Part shown: piece by piece, positions 1 through 7,907 of the stretch | Position numbering within the stretch: position 1 is the first letter of the stretch | Layout of the letters: every line of letters starts with the position of its first letter | Assembly (NCBI GenBank): GCA_025354985.1 | Contig: JANXLU010000053.1 | Coordinates: 100,591 to 164,590 of the forward strand | DNA length: 64,000 nucleotides | Direction: 5' to 3' | DNA from: Chloroflexota bacterium | GTDB lineage: Bacteria; Chloroflexota; Anaerolineae; J036; Brachytrichaceae | Made by a program: the position numbers and the translations under genes | The notes under the pieces: model-generated | What the model was told of the DNA's origin: nothing | Seen by the model: only the letters and a program-made list of their open reading frames with translations | The model's database searches: none

Positions 1-1233
1 GATGGCGCCGGTTGGTTTCTTGCTCCGGAGATAGTTCTCCATCCACCAGTCGACATCGTTGGGATAGTAGGCCTCATAGAACTTGACCTCGGCCATCCGG
101 GCAAAGGATTCGTCCAGCCAGGGGGTTTTGATCTGGTCATTGCCCACGGTTTGAAACCACCACTGATGGCTGATCTCGTGGGCGGTGCTGGCGATCAAGT
201 CATGCCGCGAACCGCCGCCGGGATAGCGCTCATAGAGCACGCTGCCAAGCCCAACCACGGCGCTGTATTCCTGTCCCTGGGCGCGGTCGGTCTCGATGAT
301 CCGCAGCGTCTTGTATGGATAGGGCCCATACAACTGGCCAAACAATTTGAGCGCGCGCTCGGCGGTGATCAATACGTGACCGCTGAGGTTTGCGTGCTTC
401 TTTAGCGCGTAGTGATAGATTTCGATGCCATCGATCACAATATCGTCCTTCTCAACCGCAAACTGATCACTGGCGCCAAAGGCGAACACGCGGGCATTGC
501 GGAGTGAATAGCGCCATTGGCGACCATTGTGCTGCTCATCACCGGCGCCAGCCACCGTGACGCCATCGGGCGCGAGGATCGTGACGTCATAATCGGCCAG
601 CTCATCGTTGTAGCTGTCTCCAACGGGATAGAAGCCGGGGGTGTCCCAGTTGCCATCGCGCCAGGGCGCGAGCATCAAATACCAGTGGCCGGCGATCAGC
701 GCGTTTGGTCCGGAGCTGCTGTCATCGCCACCGATGGCGCCAACCATGGATTCGGCGGGGGGCAGCTTGAGCGTGTAGTCAAACGTCAGTGCGATGGCGG
801 CATCGGTGGGCAGCAGGGCCGGTAGGGTGACGATGAGCGCGGTGCCCACCGGATCAAACCGCAAATTGGCGGGTTGACCAAATACGCGGGCATCCTTGAC
901 CGTGATCGCATTTGGGTGCCGGGCCGGGGGCACGTTGAATTTGATTTGCCGTAACGGCACATTTGAGGGATTCTTAAACTCCACGCGCTCTTGCACGGTT
1001 AGTGAGCCATTGGCATAGTCCAGGGTCACGTTTATGGCATATAGCGGGCGATTTGGGACGTCTTCCAGCGCGGGCATGCCCGTGCCCAACATTCTTGGCG
1101 TGGCGCGGGGTGGGGAGGTGGGTGCAATGGGCTTGCCGCCGCCGCTTTCGCCGCAGCTGCACAACAGGGTGAGCGTGCACGCGACTGAAATAGTGGCGAC
1201 CTTTACGTGAGCAGGACGGTTTTGCGCATGCAT
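1..1233 (-). CDS. M1 family metallopeptidase, lipoprotein (partial, runs off left edge)
   Basis: The leftward frame is open from an ATG at 1233 to the window edge, giving 411 residues with the C-terminus missing. Zinc-peptidase signature: HEISH at residues 352-356 followed 18 residues later by Glu375 (HEXXH-X18-E), with QWW right after the motif as in M1 (gluzincin) aminopeptidases. The N-terminus has basic residues, a hydrophobic stretch (about 12-27) ending in Cys residues (LLCSC) and then a Gly/Ser/Pro-rich linker, so it is probably a secreted, lipid-anchored protein. The beta-rich N-terminal domain expected of M1 enzymes lies between. It should hydrolyse peptides outside the membrane. It diverges from the Nudix regulator gene. 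Family assignment is secure from the motif; substrate is unknown. Confidence 0.88.
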   Translation of the reverse strand, partial: MHAQNRPAHVKVATISVACTLTLLCSCGESGGGKPIAPTSPPRATPRMLGTGMPALEDVPNRPLYAINVTLDYANGSLTVQERVEFKNPSNVPLRQIKFNVPPARHPNAITVKDARVFGQPANLRFDPVGTALIVTLPALLPTDAAIALTFDYTLKLPPAESMVGAIGGDDSSSGPNALIAGHWYLMLAPWRDGNWDTPGFYPVGDSYNDELADYDVTILAPDGVTVAGAGDEQHNGRQWRYSLRNARVFAFGASDQFAVEKDDIVIDGIEIYHYALKKHANLSGHVLITAERALKLFGQLYGPYPYKTLRIIETDRAQGQEYSAVVGLGSVLYERYPGGGSRHDLIASTAHEISHQWWFQTVGNDQIKTPWLDESFARMAEVKFYEAYYPNDVDWWMENYLRSKKPTGAI

Positions 1234-1293
1234 GAAGCAGTTTTTCGTCAAACGTTGATGCGTTTTTGCCGAGTTCGTGCGCGCGTTACCGCG

Positions 1294-1322
1294 ATTGGCC
1301 AATTTGAAATGCGGCAAGCCGC
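1294..1322. promoter_or_regulatory. Palindromes in the divergent intergenic region
   Basis: The 131-bp gap between the divergent peptidase and Nudix-regulator genes holds a 10-bp palindrome ATTGGCCAAT at 1294-1303 and an inverted repeat GCGGC-aa-GCCGC at 1311-1322. Either could be an operator for the adjacent NrtR-type regulator. There is no direct evidence and short palindromes occur by chance. Confidence 0.25.
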
Positions 1323-1364
1323 TTCGTGTCTTAGTGACGCTTTAGAGATTATACTGAGAAGTTC

Positions 1365-2027
1365 ATGGATTCAAGCATCTCAGTAACAACGGACGTGGTG
1401 ATCTTTGCGCTCCGCGGCGATGACCTGCAGGTCTTGCTCGTAAAACGAAAGTTGCAACCCTTTGCCCATCAGTGGACGATTCCCGGCGGGCACGTGATTC
1501 CGCATGAGAGCCTTGAAGACGCCGCGGTGCGCGTGTTGTTTGAAAAAACCAGCGTGCGCGACATTCATATGGAGCAGCTCTACACGTTTGGCGACGTAAA
1601 GCGCGACCCGCGCGGTCGAACTATCACGGTGACATATCTGGCCCTGGTCCCCGGGCCGCTGGCTGTCGAGCCCGGGCCGGACACCGACGATACCGAGTGG
1701 AAGAGCGTATATAAGCTGCCCGAGATGGGTTTTGATCACGCCAACATCGTGACCTATGCGCTTAAGCGTCTGCGCTATAAGTTGGAATATAGCGCGGTGG
1801 GCTTTCGCATGCTGCCGCCAGAGTTCACGCTGACCCAGTTGCAGCGCGCGTATGAGACCGTGCTTGGGCAGAAGCTGGATAAGCGCAACTTTCGGCGGCG
1901 CATTTTGCAGGCGATTGTGATTGAGCAGGTGAACAAGCGCACGAGTGGCGAGGGGCGCCCGGCGATGCTGTATCGGTTTCGGGATGATGCGGTCAGTGAG
2001 GTTAAGACGCGCAGGTTGTTTCCGTGA
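1365..2027 (+). CDS. NrtR-type Nudix-domain transcriptional regulator
   Basis: 220 residues. The N-terminal Nudix fold (about 8-145) carries GGHVIPHE and the Nudix box at residues 42-64. Gly42, Glu48, Arg56 and Glu60 are kept, but the catalytic Glu after Arg is Val57 and the second Glu of the EE pair is Lys61. The C-terminal 70 residues (from about 150, rich in basic residues, with FTLTQLQRAYE) look like the winged helix of the NrtR family. In that family a Nudix domain senses ADP-ribose or related nucleotides and controls NAD or sugar genes. The broken box argues for a sensor rather than an active pyrophosphohydrolase. A TATACT box at 1350-1355 lies 9 nt before the ATG, so the mRNA leader is very short. 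The target genes are not evident. Confidence 0.8.
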   Translation: MDSSISVTTDVVIFALRGDDLQVLLVKRKLQPFAHQWTIPGGHVIPHESLEDAAVRVLFEKTSVRDIHMEQLYTFGDVKRDPRGRTITVTYLALVPGPLAVEPGPDTDDTEWKSVYKLPEMGFDHANIVTYALKRLRYKLEYSAVGFRMLPPEFTLTQLQRAYETVLGQKLDKRNFRRRILQAIVIEQVNKRTSGEGRPAMLYRFRDDAVSEVKTRRLFP

Positions 2028-2102
2028 GGGGGGTGGACGGCGTCTTGCCGGTTTTTTGAGTACTGAGTTGCGGGACTCGAGGAGGTCGGCTGGCGTCGAA
2101 CG

Positions 2103-2119
2103 GCGGGCAAGTTGCCCGC
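2103..2119. repeat. Inverted repeat in a 213-bp intergenic gap
   Basis: GCGGGCAA and TTGCCCGC flank a single G. The gap 2028-2240 holds nothing else recognisable. There is no T-tract, so it is not a typical intrinsic terminator. Confidence 0.3.
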
Positions 2120-2240
2120 GCTCCATGGTCGGCTTGCGCCGAATGCCGGGCTGCGATAACATACGGCCGATCCTCCGCATGGCTGGTTTCAAGGCGATGC
2201 GGGCCAAACACAAGTCGTTGAATCATGTTGCGCATCAATT

Positions 2241-2933
2241 ATGGCCCCTGGCACCGAAAATAGTTCCGCGCGTGACGAGGTCCTGCGCCGGGTCCGCGCT
2301 GCGGTCTCTCCACGGGCGCCCTTTGCCGGCACTGTAAGTGGTGCAAAGTCGGCCGATGACTTGGTTCCCGTGACGCGACTGGCGCCAGATGAAGACTTGG
2401 TTGCGCGCTTCAGCACCGAGCTAGAACGCGTAAAGGGCGAGCTGCATCAGGCAGCTGACCCCGCTGACGCGCTCCTGCAACTTGGAGCGCTTCTGCGCGC
2501 AAAACAAACCACCCAGGCCTCGGTATGGGATGACTTGCCACTTACGGGCGTTCCCGCGCTATTGGCGCACTTGAACATTCGCACGTCGACGAGCGAGAAC
2601 CGAAGCGTCGCAGCGTCCGAGGCTGGCATTACCGGCTGCCAATATGCAATTGCAACCACCGGCACGCTTGTGCTGGCAAACGGTGCGGCCCGCTCACGCC
2701 AGGCCAGTCTGCTCCCGCCCCATCATATTGCGCTGGTCACACGTTCACAGCTAATCCCCCGGCTTGAAGACTGGGTTACGCGGGTGCGGGCCGACGGCGC
2801 CACGCTGTTTGATCACAGCAGCAACGTCACCTTGATCACCGGTCGCAGCCGCACCTCCGACATCGAGTTCGTCCCTGTATTCGGCGTTCACGGCCCGCTT
2901 GAACTACACGTCATTCTCATCGCATCGTTATAG
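2241..2933 (+). CDS. LutC/YkgG-type LUD domain protein
   Basis: 230 residues. The second half matches the LUD domain of LutC: AIATTGTLVLANG, SLLPPHHIALV and a terminal VFGVHGPLELHVI resembling the usual DGP-rich end. LutC is one of three subunits (LutABC) of the iron-sulfur L-lactate oxidase complex in the cytoplasm. Neither LutA nor LutB is nearby, so this is an orphan copy. The first 60 residues are a helical segment typical of the family. The ATG at 2241 is the first plausible start; no clear ribosome-binding site is seen. The role here (lactate oxidation or another LUD function) cannot be settled from sequence. Confidence 0.82.
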   Translation: MAPGTENSSARDEVLRRVRAAVSPRAPFAGTVSGAKSADDLVPVTRLAPDEDLVARFSTELERVKGELHQAADPADALLQLGALLRAKQTTQASVWDDLPLTGVPALLAHLNIRTSTSENRSVAASEAGITGCQYAIATTGTLVLANGAARSRQASLLPPHHIALVTRSQLIPRLEDWVTRVRADGATLFDHSSNVTLITGRSRTSDIEFVPVFGVHGPLELHVILIASL

Positions 2934-2977
2934 AGAGCCTGTGCATGTCGAAGGGATGCCCTTTTGGAGGGGTTGCG

Positions 2978-4174
2978 TTACCCCATACCTGCAGAAGCAT
3001 CCGCCACCCGCTGAAGGGGTGCGTTGATCAACGGCAAATAGTTTCCCTTCACCACCGTCCCAACCACCGTTAGCACCGGGTCCAGGATCACCAGATCGCA
3101 GTCCTGCCCCGCCGTCAATCGCCCCTTGCGCGCACCCAAGCCGATGCTGCGAGCCGGTGTATCTGAACACATCCGCGCCGCCTCGGGCAGCGTGCACCCG
3201 GTTGCCGCCAGAATGTTGCGAAATGCCACATCCGTCGTCACCACTGAACCCGCCAGCGTGCCGTTGGCCAGGGTAGCCCGACCATCCTTGACAAAGGTGC
3301 GCTGCCCACCCAAATCGTAATACTCCCCATCCGGCATGCCGGATGCCCGTTGTGCATCCGTGATCACGGCCAACCGGTCCGCGCCCTTGGCGCGATATAG
3401 CGCCCGAATCGCCGCCGGGTGCACATGGATGCCATCTGGAATGAGCTGGGCAAACGTGTCTGCCGAGTCCATCACCGCGCCCACCAGACCAGGCTCTCGG
3501 TGATGCAACCCGCGCATCGCGTTATACGTGTGCGTGGTTTGGTTTGCGCCCTGGGCAAAATAAGCAAGCCCCTGTGCATACGTACAGTCCGTGTGACCCA
3601 GCGCAATCTGACAGTTGTGTGACAGTGCGGTTGCAATCATCCCGGCGTTCGCGGCAACCTCCGGAGCGATCGTCATCAGCCGCACCACCCCGGTCGCAAA
3701 CCAGGCCGCGTACTCAGCCGTATCCGCCGGGCGAATAAGCGCCGGCGACTGCGCTCCGCACCACTTCGCGTTTAGATACGGCCCTTCGACGTGCGCGCCC
3801 AGCACCTCGGCCCCGGCCTCACCCGAAGCCATGTGATGCTTGATGGCCGCAAGTGCGCTCACTATGTCCGCGCCCGACGCGGTCATGGTCGTGGCCAGGT
3901 AGCTTGTGCACCCGTGCGCCGCATACCATGCGCTCATCGTCCGCAGCGCCTCTGGTGTGGCATCCATCGTATCCGCGCCCGCACCGCCATGGACGTGAAC
4001 GTCCACGAATCCCGGCATGACTATGTCCCGCGAAGCATCGATTACCCGGGCGCCGTCGGGTGCATCCATGTGTGCACCAACCCAGCGAATCACCCCATCC
4101 CGCGCAAATAAACACCAGTCCCGCTCCACCCGATCCGGCAGCACCAACTGACCACTTCGAACCAATAAGTCCAT
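2978..4174 (-). CDS. nagA: N-acetylglucosamine-6-phosphate deacetylase
   Basis: 398 residues, normal length for NagA. It hydrolyses GlcNAc-6-phosphate to glucosamine-6-phosphate and acetate in the cytoplasm (amino-sugar and peptidoglycan recycling). Amidohydrolase landmarks: HVHGG at 60-64, HVEGPYL with metal ligand Glu130, GHTD (His ligand), HTYNAM, and ITDA carrying the catalytic Asp. No nagB or PTS gene adjoins it, so it appears monocistronic. On its strand a TACAAT box (4181-4186) stands exactly 6 nt before the ATG, suggesting a leaderless transcript. Confidence 0.93.
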   Translation of the reverse strand: MDLLVRSGQLVLPDRVERDWCLFARDGVIRWVGAHMDAPDGARVIDASRDIVMPGFVDVHVHGGAGADTMDATPEALRTMSAWYAAHGCTSYLATTMTASGADIVSALAAIKHHMASGEAGAEVLGAHVEGPYLNAKWCGAQSPALIRPADTAEYAAWFATGVVRLMTIAPEVAANAGMIATALSHNCQIALGHTDCTYAQGLAYFAQGANQTTHTYNAMRGLHHREPGLVGAVMDSADTFAQLIPDGIHVHPAAIRALYRAKGADRLAVITDAQRASGMPDGEYYDLGGQRTFVKDGRATLANGTLAGSVVTTDVAFRNILAATGCTLPEAARMCSDTPARSIGLGARKGRLTAGQDCDLVILDPVLTVVGTVVKGNYLPLINAPLQRVADASAGMG

Positions 4175-4180
4175 CTCGCG

Positions 4181-4186
4181 ATTGTA
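4181..4186 (-). promoter_or_regulatory. -10 box of nagA, leaderless type
   Basis: TACAAT read leftward, followed by CGCGAG and then the ATG at 4174. A start point 6-7 nt after the box would coincide with the start codon. No good -35 element is visible. Confidence 0.5.
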
Positions 4187-4303
4187 TGCGTTTCGCGCCG
4201 ATAACTGCGAGGCGGTAATGGTGCGGGGTATTGGTGATTACCGCGGGCTGCCGGTCAGTAGACCGGTGGAAGCCCGCACACAGGAGCGCGGGGCATACCG
4301 GGA

Positions 4304-5023
4304 TCAGTGGCCGCGTTCGCCGAGGTAGGCGGCTTTGACTTCAGGACTGGTGAGCAGGTCTTTGGCATCACCCTTGAGCACGATTTCGCCGGTCTCCAGC
4401 ACGTACCCACGGTCGGCCACGCCGAGCGCGAGACGCGCGTTTTGCTCGACCAGCAGGATCGTGGTCTTTTGGCGATGGAGCTCGCGGATGATGTCGAAGA
4501 TCAGGTCGACGAGGATCGGCGCCAGACCCATCGAGGGCTCATCCAACAGGAGCACCTTGGGGTTTGCCATGAGCGCGCGACCCATGGCCAGCATTTGCTG
4601 CTCGCCACCAGACATGGTTCCGGCACGCTGGCTGATGCGCTCCTTCAGCCGCGGAAACAGGCCGAATACCTTTTCCATATCCGCGGCGATGCCTTCCTTG
4701 TCGCTGCGCTGGAACGCGCCCATTTCAAGGTTTTCTTTTACAGTCATGCGTGGAAAGGTTAGGCGACCTTCCGGGCTTTGGCTGACGCCGCGTTTGACCA
4801 CTTCGTGGGCGGGTATCTTGGATATTTCCTCGCCCTTGAGTTTGATCGAGCCTTCGCGGGGCTTGAGAAGACCCTGAATGGTGCGCAGCGTGGTGGTCTT
4901 GCCCGCGCCGTTGCTGCCAATCAGGGTGACGATCTCGCCTTCATTGACGTTGATGGTGATGCCTTTAAGGGCATGAATGTTGCCGTAAAACGTGTGGACG
5001 TTGTTGAGTTCAAGTATTGACAT
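4304..5023 (-). CDS. livF: Branched-chain amino acid-type ABC transporter ATPase LivF
   Basis: 239 residues from the ATG at 5023. The frame is open further upstream, but that part lies inside livG and is not family-like. Walker A GSNGAGKT at 36-43, signature MSGGEQQ and Walker B KVLLLDEPSMGLAP are all intact. With LivG it forms the cytoplasmic ATPase pair that energises HAAT-family uptake of branched-chain or other amino acids, amides or urea. The start lies 1 nt after the livG stop, so it is the last gene of the leftward operon. Confidence 0.93.
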   Translation of the reverse strand: MSILELNNVHTFYGNIHALKGITINVNEGEIVTLIGSNGAGKTTTLRTIQGLLKPREGSIKLKGEEISKIPAHEVVKRGVSQSPEGRLTFPRMTVKENLEMGAFQRSDKEGIAADMEKVFGLFPRLKERISQRAGTMSGGEQQMLAMGRALMANPKVLLLDEPSMGLAPILVDLIFDIIRELHRQKTTILLVEQNARLALGVADRGYVLETGEIVLKGDAKDLLTSPEVKAAYLGERGH

Positions 5024-5024
5024 G

Positions 5025-5816
5025 TTATGCACCTTCGGCTGCGGCACCAGTGCCCAGATAGGCCTCGATGACTTTGGGGTTGTTTTGCACTTCCTTGGGC
5101 AGGCCCTCGGCGATCTTTTCACCGTGATCGAGCACGCTGACGCGATCAGAGATACCCATGACCACACGCATGTCATGTTCGATGAGAAGCACGGTGACGC
5201 CCAGCTCCTTCCGGAGGTGATCCACCAGGTCGGTCAGTTCCTTTTTCTCCTGGGGGTTCATGCCGGCCGTGGGCTCGTCCAATAGCAGCAGCTTGGGGTC
5301 GCTGGCAAGGGCGCGTGCAATTTCAAGACGACGCTGCAGACCATAGGGCAGGCTGCGTGCGGCATATTCGGCGGTTTTGCGACCCAAGCCGACAAAGTCC
5401 AGCAGGTAGAGCGCCTTTTCGCGGGCTTTCTTTTCCTCGTTGATCACACGGGGTGGGCGAAAGAAGGCTTCCAGCACATTGCCCTTGAGCCGGGTGTGCA
5501 TACCCACCAGCACGTTTTCAATCGCGCTGAGCTGACCAAACAAGCGGATGTTTTGAAAGGTGCGGCTGATACCCTTCTCTTGAATAACGTGCGGCTTTAA
5601 CCCGGTGATTGGTTCGCCGTTGAAATAGATTTCGCCTTCGGTCGGGGTGTACAGACCGGTGATGTTATTGAAGAACGTGGTCTTGCCGGCGCCGTTTGGG
5701 CCGATCAACCCGGCGATCATGCCCTTGGTGATGACGAAATCGACCTTGTTTACTGCGGTGAGGCCGCCAAACCGTTTGGTAACGGCATCGGCCTTGAGGA
5801 GAATCTCTTCTGGCAT
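5025..5816 (-). CDS. livG: Branched-chain amino acid-type ABC transporter ATPase LivG
   Basis: 263 residues. Walker A GPNGAGKT at 39-46, the LivG-type signature LPYGLQRRLEIARAL, Walker B LLLLDEPTAGMNP, and a C-terminal VIEAYLG as in LivG. It begins immediately after the stop of the fused permease (ends 5817), so translation is probably coupled. It is the partner of LivF. Substrate cannot be read from the ATPase. Confidence 0.93.
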   Translation of the reverse strand: MPEEILLKADAVTKRFGGLTAVNKVDFVITKGMIAGLIGPNGAGKTTFFNNITGLYTPTEGEIYFNGEPITGLKPHVIQEKGISRTFQNIRLFGQLSAIENVLVGMHTRLKGNVLEAFFRPPRVINEEKKAREKALYLLDFVGLGRKTAEYAARSLPYGLQRRLEIARALASDPKLLLLDEPTAGMNPQEKKELTDLVDHLRKELGVTVLLIEHDMRVVMGISDRVSVLDHGEKIAEGLPKEVQNNPKVIEAYLGTGAAAEGA

Positions 5817-7850
5817 TTAACTTTGCTCCATCGATTTTATTCTAAGCTGCCTGCTGGCAAAAAATACCGAGCCGTAGAGCGCCAACCCAAACAACAGGTA
5901 GCTGAGCTCACGGACACTAAACATGACAAACGCTTGGTCGCCAAACAGGCCTTCAAACAGCGGAATGGCCACGCGGTCCATTCCGAAGATTGCGACGGCG
6001 CCCAACACGGCGCCGGCGATGTTGCCGACGCCGCCGATACTGACCATGGCCAGCACCATGACCGAGGTGCTGAAGTCGGCCAGGCTGGGCTCAATGTAGC
6101 TGAGGATCATGGCATATAGACAGCCGGCCAGGCCGGCAATGCTGTCACCCATGAAGAAGGATAGCGATTTATAGAGCGGCACGTTTACGCCGCTGCTTTC
6201 GGCTGCGTATTCATCTTCGCGAATGGCGGCGAGGGCTCGACCGGTGCGGCTGTTTAGCAGGCGGTAGCTGCCGATCACGAGCAGCGCAACCACAAGGATC
6301 AGCAGCGCATATTGATAGGTGAAATTGTCAAGCTTGAAGCCAAACATGGTTGGCACGGGGATGGCGCTAAAGCCGCCCACGCCGCCGATGCCGCCGTTTT
6401 TGAGCACGTCGCGCATGATCAGGCTCAAGGCCATTGTGGCGATGGCCAGGTAATCGGTGCGCATACGGGACGTGATCCAGCCTTTGACCATGCCAAGCGC
6501 GCCCGTGATCAACATGACAATGACAATCACGATTGCGCCGTCGGGCACGATACCGCCGATGAAGCGATCACGCCAGGCCATGGCCGGGCCGGTCAAGTAG
6601 GCGGCGACGTAGCCACCGATCGCGAAGTTTAGGGCATAGCCCACATCGAGCACGCCGGCAAAACCAAGGAGGATGGTAAGGCCGAGCGCGAAGATGATCC
6701 AGACCAGCAAATTGTTGACGATTGGCAGGTAATACTCGCCGATGAGCGGAACAATCAAGGGATAGAGCAACACGAGCGGGATGAGATTGACCAGCACCAT
6801 GCCCGGTTTGAGCGCGGCATTGCTGCGCGAAGCGCGCAATACGATGGTTTCGCTGCGCTGGCTGTGCAACTCGCTGGATCGCTCTTCGGACGCCAATCCA
6901 CTGGGTCGCCACATAAGCAGGCCGACCAGCAGGATGTATATAAACGCGGGCGTCCAGCGGCCGTCAAACAGGTAATCGCTAAACGCGGCAAACACACCCA
7001 CGATCAAACTGCTGACAAGCGCGCCGATTGGGTTGCCAATGCCACCCAGGATGGCCGCGGTGAATGCAACCAATCCGCTTTGTGCGCCTTGGTTGGCGAC
7101 CGGGCGCTCGACCGTAACCGCGAATATAAATGCACCAAGACCCGCCAAGGCGCCACCGACCATGAACGCGGCGCGGATTGTGCCGTTTAGATTGATACCG
7201 ACGATCTGGGCGGCCACTTCATTCTGCGCCACCGCACGGATGGACTTGCCCAAACGGGTGCGTTGCAGGAACCGGCTCACGAGAAAGGCGGCAATTGGCG
7301 CGCTCAGGATGATGACCAAGTCCTTGACATCAAACTGGACGTTGATGTTTATGCCCAGAGCTTGGAACACATCAAGCTTGGGGAAGATGGCCGGGATGGC
7401 ATCGCGCGGCAACTCGGGCACGCCAGGAACACTGTGGTGATTGCCGCGGCTGAAGGTTGGAAGCAACTGACGCCAGACCAGGGCAAATTGATACAGCATG
7501 TAGCTGAGCCCAAGCGTGGCGATGATGGGCGCAAGGCGCGATTGTCCGCGAAACACGCGGAACCCGAAGAACTCGACAAACATGTTCAGCAACACGCCGA
7601 ACGCAATAGTCAGCATGAATGCCAGCGGAACGGCAAGCAGAACCTGCAGCGGCGTAGCCGGCGTGCCATCTATGGGAAGAATGCTACGCAGGACCACCAT
7701 GGTCATGACCGAGGCCAGACCATAGACATCACCATGGGCCAGGTTCAACGTCCGGACGGCACAATAGATCACGGTGACCGCAATTGCGTTGAGCGCAATA
7801 ATGCCGCCGTTGCTAAGACCGATCAGGACGAGCTGGCTGAAGATTTCCAA
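5817..7850 (-). CDS. Fused LivH-LivM ABC permease
   Basis: 677 residues, about twice one HAAT permease. Residues 1-310 are LivH-like (SNGGIIALNAIAVTVIY, ARTLNLAHGD-type motif, EAA-like loop RTRLGKSIRAVAQN). A hydrophilic linker of about 40 residues (SEERSSELHSQRSE) follows. Residues 350-677 are LivM-like (LGLTILLGFAGVLDVGYA, NSRTGRALAAIREDEYAAESSGV). One chain could therefore form the whole membrane channel. It sits between separate livM (7908) and livG, so the cluster encodes two complete permease sets. The reading frame is clean through the linker, so this is a real fusion. Confidence 0.9.
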   Translation of the reverse strand: MEIFSQLVLIGLSNGGIIALNAIAVTVIYCAVRTLNLAHGDVYGLASVMTMVVLRSILPIDGTPATPLQVLLAVPLAFMLTIAFGVLLNMFVEFFGFRVFRGQSRLAPIIATLGLSYMLYQFALVWRQLLPTFSRGNHHSVPGVPELPRDAIPAIFPKLDVFQALGININVQFDVKDLVIILSAPIAAFLVSRFLQRTRLGKSIRAVAQNEVAAQIVGINLNGTIRAAFMVGGALAGLGAFIFAVTVERPVANQGAQSGLVAFTAAILGGIGNPIGALVSSLIVGVFAAFSDYLFDGRWTPAFIYILLVGLLMWRPSGLASEERSSELHSQRSETIVLRASRSNAALKPGMVLVNLIPLVLLYPLIVPLIGEYYLPIVNNLLVWIIFALGLTILLGFAGVLDVGYALNFAIGGYVAAYLTGPAMAWRDRFIGGIVPDGAIVIVIVMLITGALGMVKGWITSRMRTDYLAIATMALSLIMRDVLKNGGIGGVGGFSAIPVPTMFGFKLDNFTYQYALLILVVALLVIGSYRLLNSRTGRALAAIREDEYAAESSGVNVPLYKSLSFFMGDSIAGLAGCLYAMILSYIEPSLADFSTSVMVLAMVSIGGVGNIAGAVLGAVAIFGMDRVAIPLFEGLFGDQAFVMFSVRELSYLLFGLALYGSVFFASRQLRIKSMEQS

Positions 7851-7857
7851 TGAATAT

Positions 7858-7904
7858 CGAAGATTGGTGGGGCGCGGGCATTACCCACGTCCCACCAATC
7901 TTCG
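7858..7904 (-). other. 14-bp intercistronic stem-loop
   Basis: CGAAGATTGGTGGG (7858-7871) and its exact complement (7891-7904) enclose a 19-nt loop in the 57-bp space between livM and the fused permease gene, just after the livM stop. No U-tract follows, so it looks like an mRNA-stabilising or translation-modulating hairpin rather than an intrinsic terminator. Confidence 0.6.
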
Positions 7905-7907
7905 CGA

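Noticed and set aside
1380..2213. A 277-residue leftward frame opposite the Nudix regulator
   Set aside because: Antisense shadow in a high-GC gene; the plus-strand protein has clear Nudix motifs.
7263..7853. A 196-residue rightward frame opposite the fused permease gene
   Set aside because: Gln/Asp/His-rich antisense shadow of membrane-protein codons.
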